This document shows positions 22,510 to 32,725 of a DNA stretch of 64,000 nt, piece by piece. Within the stretch, counting starts at the first letter, position 1. Each line of letters begins with the position of its first letter. The DNA is from Ricordea florida (taxonomy: Eukaryota; Cnidaria; Anthozoa; Corallimorpharia; Ricordeidae): contig OX453272.1 in the NCBI GenBank assembly GCA_949710005.1, positions 914,001-978,000 of the forward strand, written 5' to 3'. Position numbers and translations under genes: made by a program. The notes below the pieces were generated by a model. It made no database searches, was not told the origin of the DNA, and saw only the letters and a program-made list of their open reading frames with translations.

Positions 22510-22842
22510 TTATGTCAGCCTGTATCCGTTTGTTAACTGGATTGCACGTGATGCGTAAATATTACTGAAACACTTCTTTTGAAGAACTTTCAAGCGACTA
22601 AATCCGTCACAGTTCAGGTTCAAACGACAAGTCGGGTAACCTAAACTTCCGGGTAGAATCAAAGCCGTCTTCATTGATGCAAGTTCTTTTAGATTTCTTT
22701 GTTTATGAAGTCCGACATTCAAATAGTTTTTATTTTCCGACCGAGGAATAAAAACGCAGCAACGTGAAGCATTCAGTTTAGCTGGGATGTCACAGGTAGC
22801 CGACTCAGGTGACACAACTCTTCTGATGTCACTTATCCCCAT
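22510..22842 (-). CDS. Unrecognised 110-aa frame, copy B
   Basis: Counterpart of 13091-13423, differing by Gly to Ser at residue 4. No domain recognised. Confidence 0.2.
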   Translation of the reverse strand: MGISDIRRVVSPESATCDIPAKLNASRCCVFIPRSENKNYLNVGLHKQRNLKELASMKTALILPGSLGYPTCRLNLNCDGFSRLKVLQKKCFSNIYASRAIQLTNGYRLT

Positions 22843-24039
22843 TACGGTCTAAACAGCGGCTGCGGTCATTGGTTGAAAAGCGTTTTTACTAAGTTAATAA
22901 CCCAAACTACTTTTAAAAATTATCCCGCAGAATCTCCCTTGATTCTGTGATCATTTTGTAGGTGATTTTCAGTACTTTTATTTCGTGTCGCCATTTTTAT
23001 TTACCTGTTTGTTTCGAGTCAAACGTGACTTGAGGTTTTCTCTGGACCACTCTCACTACCTCACGTTAGCAGACACAGCTCATCACCTTGTATAATAATA
23101 CTTCCTGTAGTTATATCGTGTCACGGATGTTGAGGTTAAAGGGTTCAATCAGTGTTATGGTCTTGTAATTGCGGTGTTGTGGTTGAGTCGGTCCACTTGA
23201 TCGTCTTCACGTGTTCACGTCAAATTCTGGCCTGTTTCGGAGTTCGGAATTTGTCGAAGAAATGCGTGGTCTCAGTTTTGTACTTAAATGTAGTCACCAC
23301 TTTTTAAAAAACAACCTAAACCCCTAGTAAGAGAATTCAACCATCACGACATTGCCTCAGTCAAGTGTGTCTTTTAATGTTTTGACCCTGAATGGATCTA
23401 GAAGTTACTGTAATTTTAATTATATACTGTATTGTAAATGATTTCTCTTGTTGCTGTTGTGAATAACTGAAGAAGAATCCGGGGAAACTAAATTGAACCC
23501 GACTTGCACAAACTTCAATGTAATGCTCTTATACAAATACTTAATGCCCTATTATGTCACGAACATTTCTTACAGGGGCGGATCCAGAGTAGTTCAAGTG
23601 ATTTCCAGAAATCACTCAAATGTTTCCAAATCTGGGTTTGTTATTTCTCAGCTTGTTTCTTGAAGCTCAAGAAATCAATTATCCTTCTTGTTGCAGTGTT
23701 TATCATGAAATAAAACAAAGAAAAAAATCGTCGAATCTCGTTTTACCGTCGATTACACAGCAAACCCAGCCCATTCCGAACGAATTTGACGAATCTCCGT
23801 TCGCGCGCTTTCGTCCTTTGTCGAGACTTCGGAGAACAACACGAAAAAATTCGTAGGCACGACCGGACAAAATTTGTACGCAGTGAGTGGGAGTGGTTAG
23901 TTTATCGATCTTTCCATAAATCACTCAAAACCCTCCTCTATTGGCCAGAATCACTCGCATTGTCTTGCGAACTACTCAAACTCGGTTGTGATTGGCTATC
24001 CAGGACGCAAACTACCGTGCAAACTACTGACAATCGTAT

Positions 24040-24047
24040 ATAAAGGG
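24040..24047 (+). promoter_or_regulatory. Probable TATA box of the hAT transposase
   Basis: TATATAAAG about 105 bases upstream of ATG 24149, within a non-AT-rich surrounding. Confidence 0.4.
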
Positions 24048-24148
24048 AAGCCTCTCCCCGAAAGTCCCTCGTTTGTTCTTGCTCCGATCAGAGTTAATTG
24101 TTAAAGTAACTTGCTACGGAAGGAAGACAAGGGAAATTTTAATTATAA

Positions 24149-25266
24149 ATGATGGTTCGAGGCGATCCAGTTTGTCGGAAGGAGGACTGTTCACAGTATG
24201 ATGTTGGTTTGGTTTTCAAGGAAATCAACTCATATTCGGACCAGGACAAGTTCATAGAGAATGTGTGGAAACCAGGTGAGCTATTTGATTTCCCAGCGTC
24301 AGTGGAATGTTCGAACTGTAGCCGTCATTTTGTGCGGAGCTGGCTGAAAAGATTTCCCTCGCTAGCATACTCTAAATATGTCGATGGTGCATTTTGTTTA
24401 CCGTGTGTTTGTTTTGGAGTCCAGTGTGGGCGAAATACGAATAAACTAGACAAATTGTTCAAGTCTCCACTCACACTTTGGACGTCCGCCGCTTCACGTT
24501 TTACCAAACACGCCAGCGGGAAATGTGAGATGCATAATTTTGCAGTGATCGCAGTGGAGACTTTTCTGAGAAACATGAGAAGAGAAGCGGTTCCAATTGA
24601 TCAGCAGATCAACAATTTACTTCAACAGCAAATCAATAGAAATCGCGAAATTCTGAATCCCTTTTTAAAACAATAATTTTCTGCGGAAAAAACAACATAG
24701 CCCTCAGAGGTACACGAGATTATGATCGAGGAAATGGGAGTCTTTCCGGTTAGAAGCGGCGACCAAACACTAAAACATCACCTGGAAACCGCTCCCAGAA
24801 ATGTGACTTATATTTCTAAAACCATTCAAAATGAGATGATTACAACTGTGGGTGCTATCATAGTGAATAATTTGTCACAGGAAATCAGGGACAGCAAATA
24901 TTTTTCTATTATGTCTGACGAAGCAGCTGACATATCAAATAAACAAAACCTTTCAGTGGTGATCAGATTTCTCGACTCGACCAAAACAGTCAGAGAAGAG
25001 TTTGTAGGATTCTACCTTTGTGAGGATATACTATACTTCAAATCCTGATCACTATTCCCATTTCATCGGCATCTTGCGAAAGGTGCATTTCAACCCACCG
25101 AAATCTGAAGACGTATTTGAGGAGTACAATGGTCCAGGATAGACTGAATGGATTAGCACTGATGCATGCCCATAGGGAAATGGAATTAGATCTTGAACAA
25201 ATTATAAATTTATTTGCTAATTTACATCCCAGAAGAATGAAAATGGAAAATATTTTAAATGAATAA
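24149..25266 (+). pseudogene. hAT transposase (ZMYM1/DUF4371-like), frameshifted and internally deleted
   Basis: ATG 24149 opens an N-terminal TTF-type zinc finger (CSNCSRHFVRSW..., FCLPCVCFG, then WTSAASRFTKHASGKCEMHN). The frame breaks after 24676; a homologous stretch CGKNNIALRGTRDYD lies in another frame at ~24685-24725. DUF4371 continues from 24722 with LKHHLE, YISKTIQNEMI and FSIMSDEAADIS. After 25048 the RNase-H-like core is missing and the sequence jumps to the C-terminal dimerisation region: SASCER, LKTYLRSTM and QDRLNGLALMHAHRE, ending at a stop at 25264-25266. The element was therefore non-autonomous, or became so, and depended on a related transposase. An upstream ATATAAAG at 24040 may be its TATA box. 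Confidence 0.8.
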
Positions 25267-25406
25267 TTTTGTATCAGGGAGTCACTAGTGTTTCTAGAGT
25301 ACTTGTGAGTTATGTTCCATCTGGATGTAATCCTTAATTAAACTGATGGAGAACAGTACAGATACATAACTGGTGTCTGTGGTACAATTGTATTAATACT
25401 TATATC

Positions 25407-25412
25407 TGGACA
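25407..25412. other. Left target-site duplication of the Polinton
   Basis: TGGACA or GGACAA (one-base ambiguity because of neighbouring A's) borders the left end; GGACAA follows the right end at 40336-40341. Confidence 0.75.
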
Positions 25413-25600
25413 AGAGAGTAGGTAATGGGGGGTTCTAGAACACACGATTAATTTTCTGTCAAATTTGAGTAAAAAATTAAACAAAGATTAATCAGAAAAA
25501 TTAATCAGAAAATTAAACAGAGATTTATAAAGTGTGGAAAAAAAATATTTGAAATTATGATTTAAAGATTTGAAATAAATTATTAAAAAATGGAGCAACT
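25413..25600 (+). repeat. Left terminal inverted repeat of the Polinton
   Basis: Matches the reverse complement of 40147-40335 almost perfectly up to the start codon region (ATGGAGCAAC here, ATGGAACAAT on the right). It contains the TTTAAAGAT box and the first codons of the gene it faces. Confidence 0.92.
25561..25569 (+). promoter_or_regulatory. TTTAAAGAT box of polymerase gene
   Basis: 29 bases upstream of ATG 25590, inside the left terminal repeat. Confidence 0.6.
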
Positions 25601-28600
25601 ACGCGGATTATTAATGTCACAATTGAGACCTCTAGCTAAATGGTATAATATTGAAAAATGGTATCGAATAAATAAAGAACCACTTATTAAAGAGTTGTGG
25701 AATATTCCTGAAGTCAATGATAATATTACAGAAATCATAAATAATATTCAAGAAATTGTTCAATCGTTAATTAATACACCAGTGCGTCCAGCAAACCAAC
25801 CAAATACACCACTTCCAATTCCTAAAAATAATGTACAAAATGATACACCAAAACCAAAAACGAAAAAAATTCAAAAAAGAAAACTCGCACCTAATTTTAT
25901 AAAACCACAAAAGCCATCAAACAAAACTTTTATTTGGGGAAATTATTCATTTAAGGTGATGGATAAAGATGAATTTTCCAAAAAGCTTGCAGATTTAACC
26001 AATGAAAATATCATAAAACTTACTAATAACAAACAACCACAACCCAAACCTAGAAAAGAGGTAAATATATCTGATAGTGTGAGAGATGAATTGGCTGAAG
26101 AAGAATTTAATATAATAGAACGAGAGACAGCATTGAATAGATATTTGAAAGTATATAGGATAAATGGAAGGAAGGGGTATGATCCTTTAAGATATCTAAA
26201 TAAAATAAAAGAAAAAGTTGTGGATTTAATTAATCAGAAAAATAAACCAATAAAGGTAAAATTTATATTAACATGTAAGTTAATAAAAGAGTCTCCAGAT
26301 ACAAATCGTATTGAAGAAGAGACACGAAAATTCTTTCATTCACTTACAGAAATAATTACTGATTCAGATGATATATCCAATTTGTATGATAATATGGCTA
26401 ATCGCATACTAAAGGAGTATGAAAAATATTTAAGTAATGGTTATAAATGGAAATTTAGCAATATAATATGTTTTGATATTGGAATAACACCATACCAACC
26501 GCTTAAGGGAAGTTCATATATTATAACACTCCACATTTAGCGACAAAAAAGGCAATTATTAACCACCAGAATTTTAATGATAATGAATGTTTTAAGTGGG
26601 CAGTAACTGAAGCTGTATTTCCAAGAGATAAAAACCCTCAAAGAGTAAATAATGAATTAAGAGAAAACTCAAAGAACTTTAACTGGAGTGGAATGGAGTT
26701 CCCAGTTTCATTAAAAGATATTGATAAGTTTGAAAGGCAAAACCCCTACTATATTAATGTCTTAGGATATGAAAATGGTTATGTATTTCCTTTAAGAATA
26801 AGTGATAATCAATTAGTAGATAATGTGATCAATTTAATTATGATATCAGATGATAAAAATAATCACTACTGTTGGGTAAAGAGTTTAAGTAGACTTTTAT
26901 CAGCTCAAGTTAGTAAACATAAATGTAAGAGACACTTTTGTGTTAGATGTTTTAACTCATTTCGAGAAATAGATTCATTAGAAAAACATATCGAATACTG
27001 CAACAAAAACAAAGCAGTTAAGATTAATATGCCAAAAGATAAAAATGGAAATCCTATATTTATTAAATTCATTAATTATAAAAATAAAATGCGAGTGCCA
27101 TTTTTAGTATATGCCGACTTTGAGTGTTATACAGAGAAAATTGATATAGATACAAGTTGTCTAGATAATAGTAAAAGCTTTACTCATAAGTATCAGAAAC
27201 ATAAACCATCTGGATTCTGTTATTATATAAAGTGTTTTGATGAGAATATATTACCACCAAACTTTGAAAAACTTGTAAGATATACTGCAAAATCTCCAGA
27301 TGATGATGTAGCACAGATATTTGTAGAATATTTAGAGAGAGATATTAGAAGAATTTATAATGAAATAATAAAACCAAGAAACAAAAAGTTCTATTACTAT
27401 AAAAGGAGTAATATGTCAGAAATAGATAAAAAAGACTATGAAAATGCTAAGAACTGTCATATACGTGAGTGTAAATTAGGAGAAGATAAGGTATTAGATC
27501 ACTGCCACCTTACAGGAAAGTATAGAGGAGCAGCTCATGAAGATTGTAACTTGAATTTCAAGATTCCAAAGTTCATACCCATAGTATTTCATAATCTATC
27601 TGGATATGATTCACATTTATTTATTAAGAATCTTGGGAAAACAGAGGGTGAAATAACCCCCATAGCACAAAATGAGGAAAGGTATATTTCTTTCTCAAAA
27701 AAGATTGTAGTTGATGAATATATAGATAAAAGTGGTGAGCAAAAGATAGTTAAGAGAGAAATGAGATTTATCGATTCATTCAAATTTATGTCAACCAGTC
27801 TTGATGGTTTAGTTGATAATCTCACTAAATGTGGAAAGTGTGATGCATGTAAGCCAGGAGATTGTATAAAGAGATACATTGAAGATGGAAAGATCATTAA
27901 GTATGAAGGTATTGGTAAATGTGGACGATGTAAGAATTGTAATTTAGCTGAAAGTAAATGTCTTTCTCCATCAGATAAATATCTAACAGAAATTAAAAAG
28001 TATTTTAAAGGTGATGAATTAAAGCTAGCGTTAAGAAAGGGTGTATATCCATATGATTATATTGACAGCTTTGATAAACTAAATGAAACCCAACTTCCAC
28101 CAAAGGATGCATTTTTCTCAAAACTAAATGATGAAGATATAAATGAAGAAAATTGCCAACATGCTAAAAATGTGTGGAAAACTTTTAATATGAAAACATT
28201 TAGGGAGTATCATGATCTATATCTCAAGTTAGATGTATTATTGTTAGCGGATGTATTTGAAAATTTTAGAGATGTTTGTATTAAAAATTATGGGTTAGAT
28301 CCCGCTTGGTATTACACCTCCCCCAGCTTATCTTGGGACGCTATGTTAAAGTTAACTAAAGTGAAATTGGAGTTACTAACTGATATTAACATGTTACTTA
28401 TGTTTGAACAAGGTGTAAGAGGAGGTGTATCTCAGATTTCAACTAGATATGCTAAAGCAAACAATCCATATATGAAGAAATATGATCCAAACAAACCTAA
28501 AAAATATATCATATATCTCGATAGAAACAATCTATATGGCGAAGCAATGAGTAAACCATTACCTACTCATGGTTTTAAGTGGTTTGAAAAAGAAGATTTT

Positions 28601-29762
28601 GAAAATTGGAGAGATATACCATGCATAATCGAGGTTGATTTAGAATATCCTAACCATCTTCATGATTTACATAATGATTATCCTCTAGCACCAGAGAGAC
28701 TTGTTGTTAATAATGTAGAAAAATTAATCCCAAACCTAAAAAATAAAACAAAGTATATAGTTCATCGAGAAACCCTAAAACTTTATGAAAGTCTGGGATT
28801 AAAAGTTACAAAAATTCATAGAGGTATTAAATTCAATGAGTCTGCATGGTTAAAACCCTACATTGATTTGAATACTAAACTAAGATCTCAAGCAAAGAAT
28901 GATTTTGAAAAAGATTTCTTCAAGTTAATGAACAATTCTGTATTTGGTAAAACCATGGAAAATATTAGAAAAAGGGTAGACATTCATCTAGTTACAAATA
29001 AAGAAGATGCAGAAAAATTAACAATAAAACCCAACTTTAATCATTTTACTATATTTAGTGAAGATCTGGCAGCTATCCATATGAATAAAACAAGATTAAC
29101 ATTCAATAAACCTGTTTACTTAGGTATGTGTATTCTAGATTTAAGTAAAGCAATAATGTATGAATTTCTATCAAATGAAATTATATCAAATGAATTATAT
29201 CAAAAATAAATATGGAGAAAAGGCAAAGCTGTTGTTTACAGATACAGACAGTCTTGTATATGTTATAGAAACAGAAGATTTTTACAAGGATATAAGTCCA
29301 GATGTTAGAAAAATGTTTGACACAAGTAATTATCCTAAAAACCACCCATCAGGTATAGAGACGGGTATGAATAAGAAATTAATAGGAATGTTTAAAGATG
29401 AAGCTGGCGGAATGATAATTATAGAGTTTGTGGGATTGAGAGCGAAGTTATACGCTTATCTGACTGAAAATGATGATGAAGTAAAGAAATGTAGGGGAAT
29501 GAAGAAAGAAGTTATAAAAAAGAAAATAAAATTTAATAATTATAAGGAATGTCTAGACACGGGGGAAAAACAATATAGAAATATGAATGTAATTAGAAGT
29601 CATTTACATGATGTTTATACAGAAACAATTAATAAAGTTGCACTATCTGCTAATGATGATAAGAGAATAATTTGTAAAGATAAAATAAGTACTTTAGCCT
29701 ATGGACATTATAGTCTCAAAACAGAATTGGGCGGAAGTTCAGTATCAAATGGCACAACTTGA
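25590..29762 (+). pseudogene. pPolB: Protein-primed DNA polymerase B of the Polinton, broken by two frameshifts
   Basis: Three frames join into one gene. 25590-26540: SAP-like N-terminus (MEQLRGLL..., NKEPLIKEL), a Pro/Lys-rich linker and a module with FKVMDKDEFSKKL and VNISDSVRDEL. An indel near 26525-26545 shifts to the second frame (continuing through KAIINHQNF, FKWAVTEAV, KNPQRVN). In the frame counted from 26693: a Cys/His finger (~78-104), exonuclease motif I ADFE (~142), an endonuclease-VII-like DHCHLTGKYRGAAHEDCN (~266), FHNLSGYDSHLF (~302, Exo II), paired CxxC clusters (~380-425), YLKLDVLLLADVF (Exo III, ~505), motif A YLDRNNLYGEAMSKPLP (~606) and motif B FFKLMNNSVFGKTMENIR (~743). 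A second shift at 29170-29210, beside a 14-15-bp tandem duplication, leads to motif C FTDTDSLVY and the C-terminus. It would replicate the element from a terminal protein; as sequenced it cannot make a full enzyme. Confidence 0.93.
29170..29210 (+). repeat. Short tandem duplication at the polymerase frameshift
   Basis: TATCAAATGAAATTA and TATCAAATGAATTA stand side by side, followed by a third partial unit; with one extra base they move the frame just before motif C. Confidence 0.75.
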
Positions 29763-30706
29763 ATTTCTTCCCTTACAAAACCTCGTCTTGGCCCATCTAT
29801 TAAATAATATAAAACCGGTTGATTAGGCGAAATCACGCTTCTAGAAATATCAAAAACTTTAATACTTCAAATAGGATCTGTAGCCCGCCTTTTTTCACCA
29901 CCCTTAAGTTCCCCAGGAGAAAGTAAGTATCTAACTTTAACATAAGATGGTAGTCTAACCTCATCAAGACCCACCTCCCGTCGGTATTTTTTAGGCTCAA
30001 TATCAACTTCTTTCATTTTTATAGCTTTATCAGGTTCTTTACCGGTTATTCTAGTTGGTGTATTGTTCAAAGTTTTCAAAATATCAGGTAATCGTTTTAC
30101 CCATACTCTAGATCGATCATCACTTACCATTTCTTGTGCATATTGATGACTAAATAATCGTTCACCTAATATTCTGTTTACGTTTTCTACAAATGCTTGA
30201 GCTCTATGATTTCCAGCTTCACTTCTCTGTATTTTCACATTATGATAATTCATAAGTTTAGCAACTTCACCCATAAATTCTCTTCCAGGATCAACCATTA
30301 ATGTTTTAGGATATTTTAACTTCCTGGAATATATTTTTTCAAAAGCATTTGAAATTTCACTACTTTCTTTTGAAGTTAATGGTTCAGCATCTTTATATCT
30401 CGAGGCAACATCAACCACAACTAATGCGTATTTATATGTTTTTCTTCCAACTCTATCATGAGGTAAAAATAATAAATCTGCTTGGTGAATCTGATTAGGT
30501 TTATCTACAGTCCAATGTGGTCTTGGAATATATTTTGGTGGTGGTAGATATATTTGCCATATTGCTTGTTTCTCAAGCCATTGTTTTGCTACATCTTCAC
30601 TTACTTTTGCTTTCCCTGCTAATTTATTAATCGCAGAATATCCTTTCCAGTATCCCTCAGTTGAATAATATATCCGACTTAAATTTTTCGATAAGGTAGA
30701 ACTCAT
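29708..30706 (-). pseudogene. INT: Polinton integrase with premature TGA
   Basis: Minus-strand gene from ATG 30706. The N-terminal half of the core has HWTVDKPNQIHQADLLFL (catalytic Asp ~77), YALVVVDVASRY, then VDPGREFMGE (Asp ~139) and AFVENVNR (Glu ~174), a retroviral-type D-D-E triad. An in-frame TGA at 29867-29869 ends the product after 279 residues, but the same frame continues with LYYLIDGPRRGFVREE and DTELPPNSVLRL to a stop at 29708-29710, the expected C-terminal part of Polinton integrases. The stop is therefore a mutation, not the natural end. The true 3' end overlaps the polymerase 3' end by 55 bases on the opposite strand. The gene is divergent from the capsid gene, sharing a 34-base intergenic region. 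No N-terminal zinc finger is evident. Confidence 0.92.
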
Positions 30707-30736
30707 TTAAAGATTAACCAAAGTATCTTATAAATC
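30706..30736. promoter_or_regulatory. Bidirectional promoter between integrase and capsid genes
   Basis: TTTAAAGAT (30706-30714) lies 35 bases before the capsid ATG on the plus strand; TTTATAAGAT (30734-30725, minus) lies 28 bases before the integrase ATG. Each box reaches close to the other gene's start. Confidence 0.6.
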
Positions 30737-30740
30737 AAAT

Positions 30741-31979
30741 ATGACGTCTGAAAAAATTAATCCAAACAGAATTCCACGAGAGCCATTTGGTTTGAAAGCG
30801 GAATCAACAATGAACCGAATTACTCTCAACCCATCATCTGCTAGCCCTGGAGAAACATTATATTTAAATATTCCAAAACTTTCTGAGAATTTAGTGATTG
30901 TACCAGGAAGTGTATCTCTATTATTTGATTTAGATGTAGATGGGCATGCTAATAATACACTTGTAAATAATGTAGGTAGTAATCTTGTATCTAGACTTAG
31001 AGTTCTTTTTGGAGGTGAAACATTACAGGATACTCAAAGATATGATCTTTTTCAAACATATCACGACTTATTCTTAACAGATGAAGAACGTGAAGATAGA
31101 TTAAAACAAGGTATTTCTTCTGAAAACATGAGAAAGCTCAGGACAAATGCAGGTGATAAGAAAACCCAAGATGTTAAGGCAGTGACTCTTGCATCAGTAC
31201 ATAACACCAAGTATCGTATACCACTAAACCATCCTATTTTAAACGATCATGGAGTTTTCTATCCAAAAGCACTAGATAATCATCTAATCTTTGAGATTAC
31301 ACTTGCTCCAGTTAATGATATTGTTGTTTATTCTGACACTACTAAAACCCCATCTTATTCAATCAAAAACCTTGAGTTAGAATATTCTTCCATTTCAAGT
31401 GAATACTTGGCTCGTGAGGCACAAGCAGCTTATCAGGTTGGTAAGGGGTTCTTCTATGAAAATGTCACTCTCCACAAAACTTTTACCCTTTCTATAAGCG
31501 GTGATGGTGTTATAAATCAGCATATTAATCTACCTAGAAGATCAATGACAGGGATATTATGTTTGTTTACATTACCAACCGCAGCAGGAGCACGTAACTC
31601 TGAGAATTTTTACAATCCAGGTATAACTTCTATTAATATAGATGTTGATGGTGTTCCAAATCGTTTATACTCTAAGGGAATGATACCATCAGATCTATGG
31701 GAGTCGGTAAAGAAACGTTTTTGGACACCTGAAAAGAGGTGGTCGGTAAAAGAAAAGGATTTTTATGCTGATAAGTTTGCTCTTTGGATTGATATGAGAA
31801 CTCACCCAGATAATGGTATTCATGGAGGGGGTCTAGCATTAAACAATACACAAGATGGCGTAAAACTAGAAATTAAAAGAAAACAAAGTGGATCTGGTAC
31901 TATAATTTGTTATATGTTTGTTGTAGCTGATGCAATGATGGAAATTATGAATTCAGGTTTGCGATCCATAAAGTACTAA
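30741..31979 (+). CDS. Probable major capsid protein (double jelly-roll, Polinton PY type)
   Basis: An intact 412-aa frame, strongly beta-rich with few charged runs. Recognisable blocks include ITLNPSSASPGETLYLNIPK (~27-46), VLFGGETLQDTQRYDLFQTY (~88-107), LNHPILNDHGVFYPKALDNH (~162-181), YQVGKGFFYENVTLHKTF (~231-248), LPRRSMTGILCLFT (~264-277) and a glycine-rich WIDMRTHPDNGIHGGGLALN near 350-370. These recur in cnidarian Polinton proteins that I take to be the double jelly-roll major capsid protein; ~400 residues is enough for two jelly rolls. Position (next to the integrase and directly before the packaging ATPase) fits. The jelly-roll fold is inferred, not seen, and the protein could in principle be another virion component. 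Confidence 0.7.
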   Translation: MTSEKINPNRIPREPFGLKAESTMNRITLNPSSASPGETLYLNIPKLSENLVIVPGSVSLLFDLDVDGHANNTLVNNVGSNLVSRLRVLFGGETLQDTQRYDLFQTYHDLFLTDEEREDRLKQGISSENMRKLRTNAGDKKTQDVKAVTLASVHNTKYRIPLNHPILNDHGVFYPKALDNHLIFEITLAPVNDIVVYSDTTKTPSYSIKNLELEYSSISSEYLAREAQAAYQVGKGFFYENVTLHKTFTLSISGDGVINQHINLPRRSMTGILCLFTLPTAAGARNSENFYNPGITSINIDVDGVPNRLYSKGMIPSDLWESVKKRFWTPEKRWSVKEKDFYADKFALWIDMRTHPDNGIHGGGLALNNTQDGVKLEIKRKQSGSGTIICYMFVVADAMMEIMNSGLRSIKY

Positions 31980-31980
31980 A

Positions 31981-31989
31981 TTTAAAAAA
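31981..31989 (+). promoter_or_regulatory. TTTAAAAAA box of ATPase gene
   Basis: 32 bases before ATG 32013, overlapping the capsid stop region. Confidence 0.45.
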
Positions 31990-32012
31990 ACCTTTAGTTA
32001 TGATACAAAACC

Positions 32013-32639
32013 ATGGAAGAATTACGAGAAAAAATACCATTCCATTGTATTATAACTGGGCCAACAAATTGTGGGAAAACAAAGTATCTCATTGAACAGC
32101 TTCGAGGGCCATTCCTAAAAATTTTTGATTACATTGTTTTAATATGCCCAACTTATTCTAAAAATAAAACATATCATAATTTTGCTAATAAAGATAAACA
32201 TTTCTATGTATTGTCACCTGATGCAAGTAACATTGATGAGATTAATGAGTTATTAACTGATTGTCAAACTTTATTCTCTGGAACAAATACATTAATAATT
32301 TTAGATGATTGTGCTGTTTCAAATGATCTGAAGAAACGATCAAACAAGTTTATAGATTTAGCATTCTCTGGAAGACATCACGGATTATCAGTTTGGGTTC
32401 TCACTCAGCAATTAACATCCATAGCAAAACCATTCCGTGAAAATGTAGCTTGTGTTGTTACTTTCCATAACCCATCACAAAAAGGTATGAAGATGTTTTT
32501 CGAAGATTATGGGGGAGATTTGGATTATGAATCGTGTAAAAAATTTGTCCAATTGTTAAAAACTGAAAAATATTCTAGACTATGTTTATCTTTACGTCAC
32601 CCATTTAATTGTTATTTGGAGATTCCGAATGGGGAATAG
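32013..32639 (+). CDS. ATP: Genome-packaging ATPase (FtsK/HerA, A32-like)
   Basis: Intact 208-aa frame. Walker A is GPTNCGKT (~16-23), Walker B is TLIILDDC (~94-101), followed by the sensor-like SGRHHGLSVWVLTQQL (~118-133), which is diagnostic of A32-like packaging ATPases, and a conserved NPSQKGMKMFFEDYG segment. The product would pump the element's DNA into a preformed capsid. Its length fits Polinton and virophage ATPases. The gene stands one small step after the capsid gene, and a double-hairpin element begins three bases after its stop. Alternatives are unlikely. Confidence 0.92.
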   Translation: MEELREKIPFHCIITGPTNCGKTKYLIEQLRGPFLKIFDYIVLICPTYSKNKTYHNFANKDKHFYVLSPDASNIDEINELLTDCQTLFSGTNTLIILDDCAVSNDLKKRSNKFIDLAFSGRHHGLSVWVLTQQLTSIAKPFRENVACVVTFHNPSQKGMKMFFEDYGGDLDYESCKKFVQLLKTEKYSRLCLSLRHPFNCYLEIPNGE

Positions 32640-32642
32640 CGA

Positions 32643-32690
32643 TTTCAGCGTAGTTAGCCAGCAAAGCCGATTTCCTTCGGACTGGTAAAG
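32643..32690 (+). terminator. GC-rich double-hairpin element after the ATPase gene
   Basis: Starts TTCAGCGTAG, then nested stems CCAG...CTGG around CCGA-tttcct-TCGG. It lies between the ATPase stop (32639) and the next TTTAAA box (32695). Possibly a transcript 3'-end hairpin; see finding. Confidence 0.45.
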
Positions 32691-32694
32691 TCGA

Positions 32695-32703
32695 TTTAAA
32701 AAT
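32695..32703 (+). promoter_or_regulatory. TTTAAAAAT box
   Basis: 31 bases before ATG 32726, directly after a hairpin element. Confidence 0.5.
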
Positions 32704-32725
32704 AGTAAATGTATCACCATAAAAG

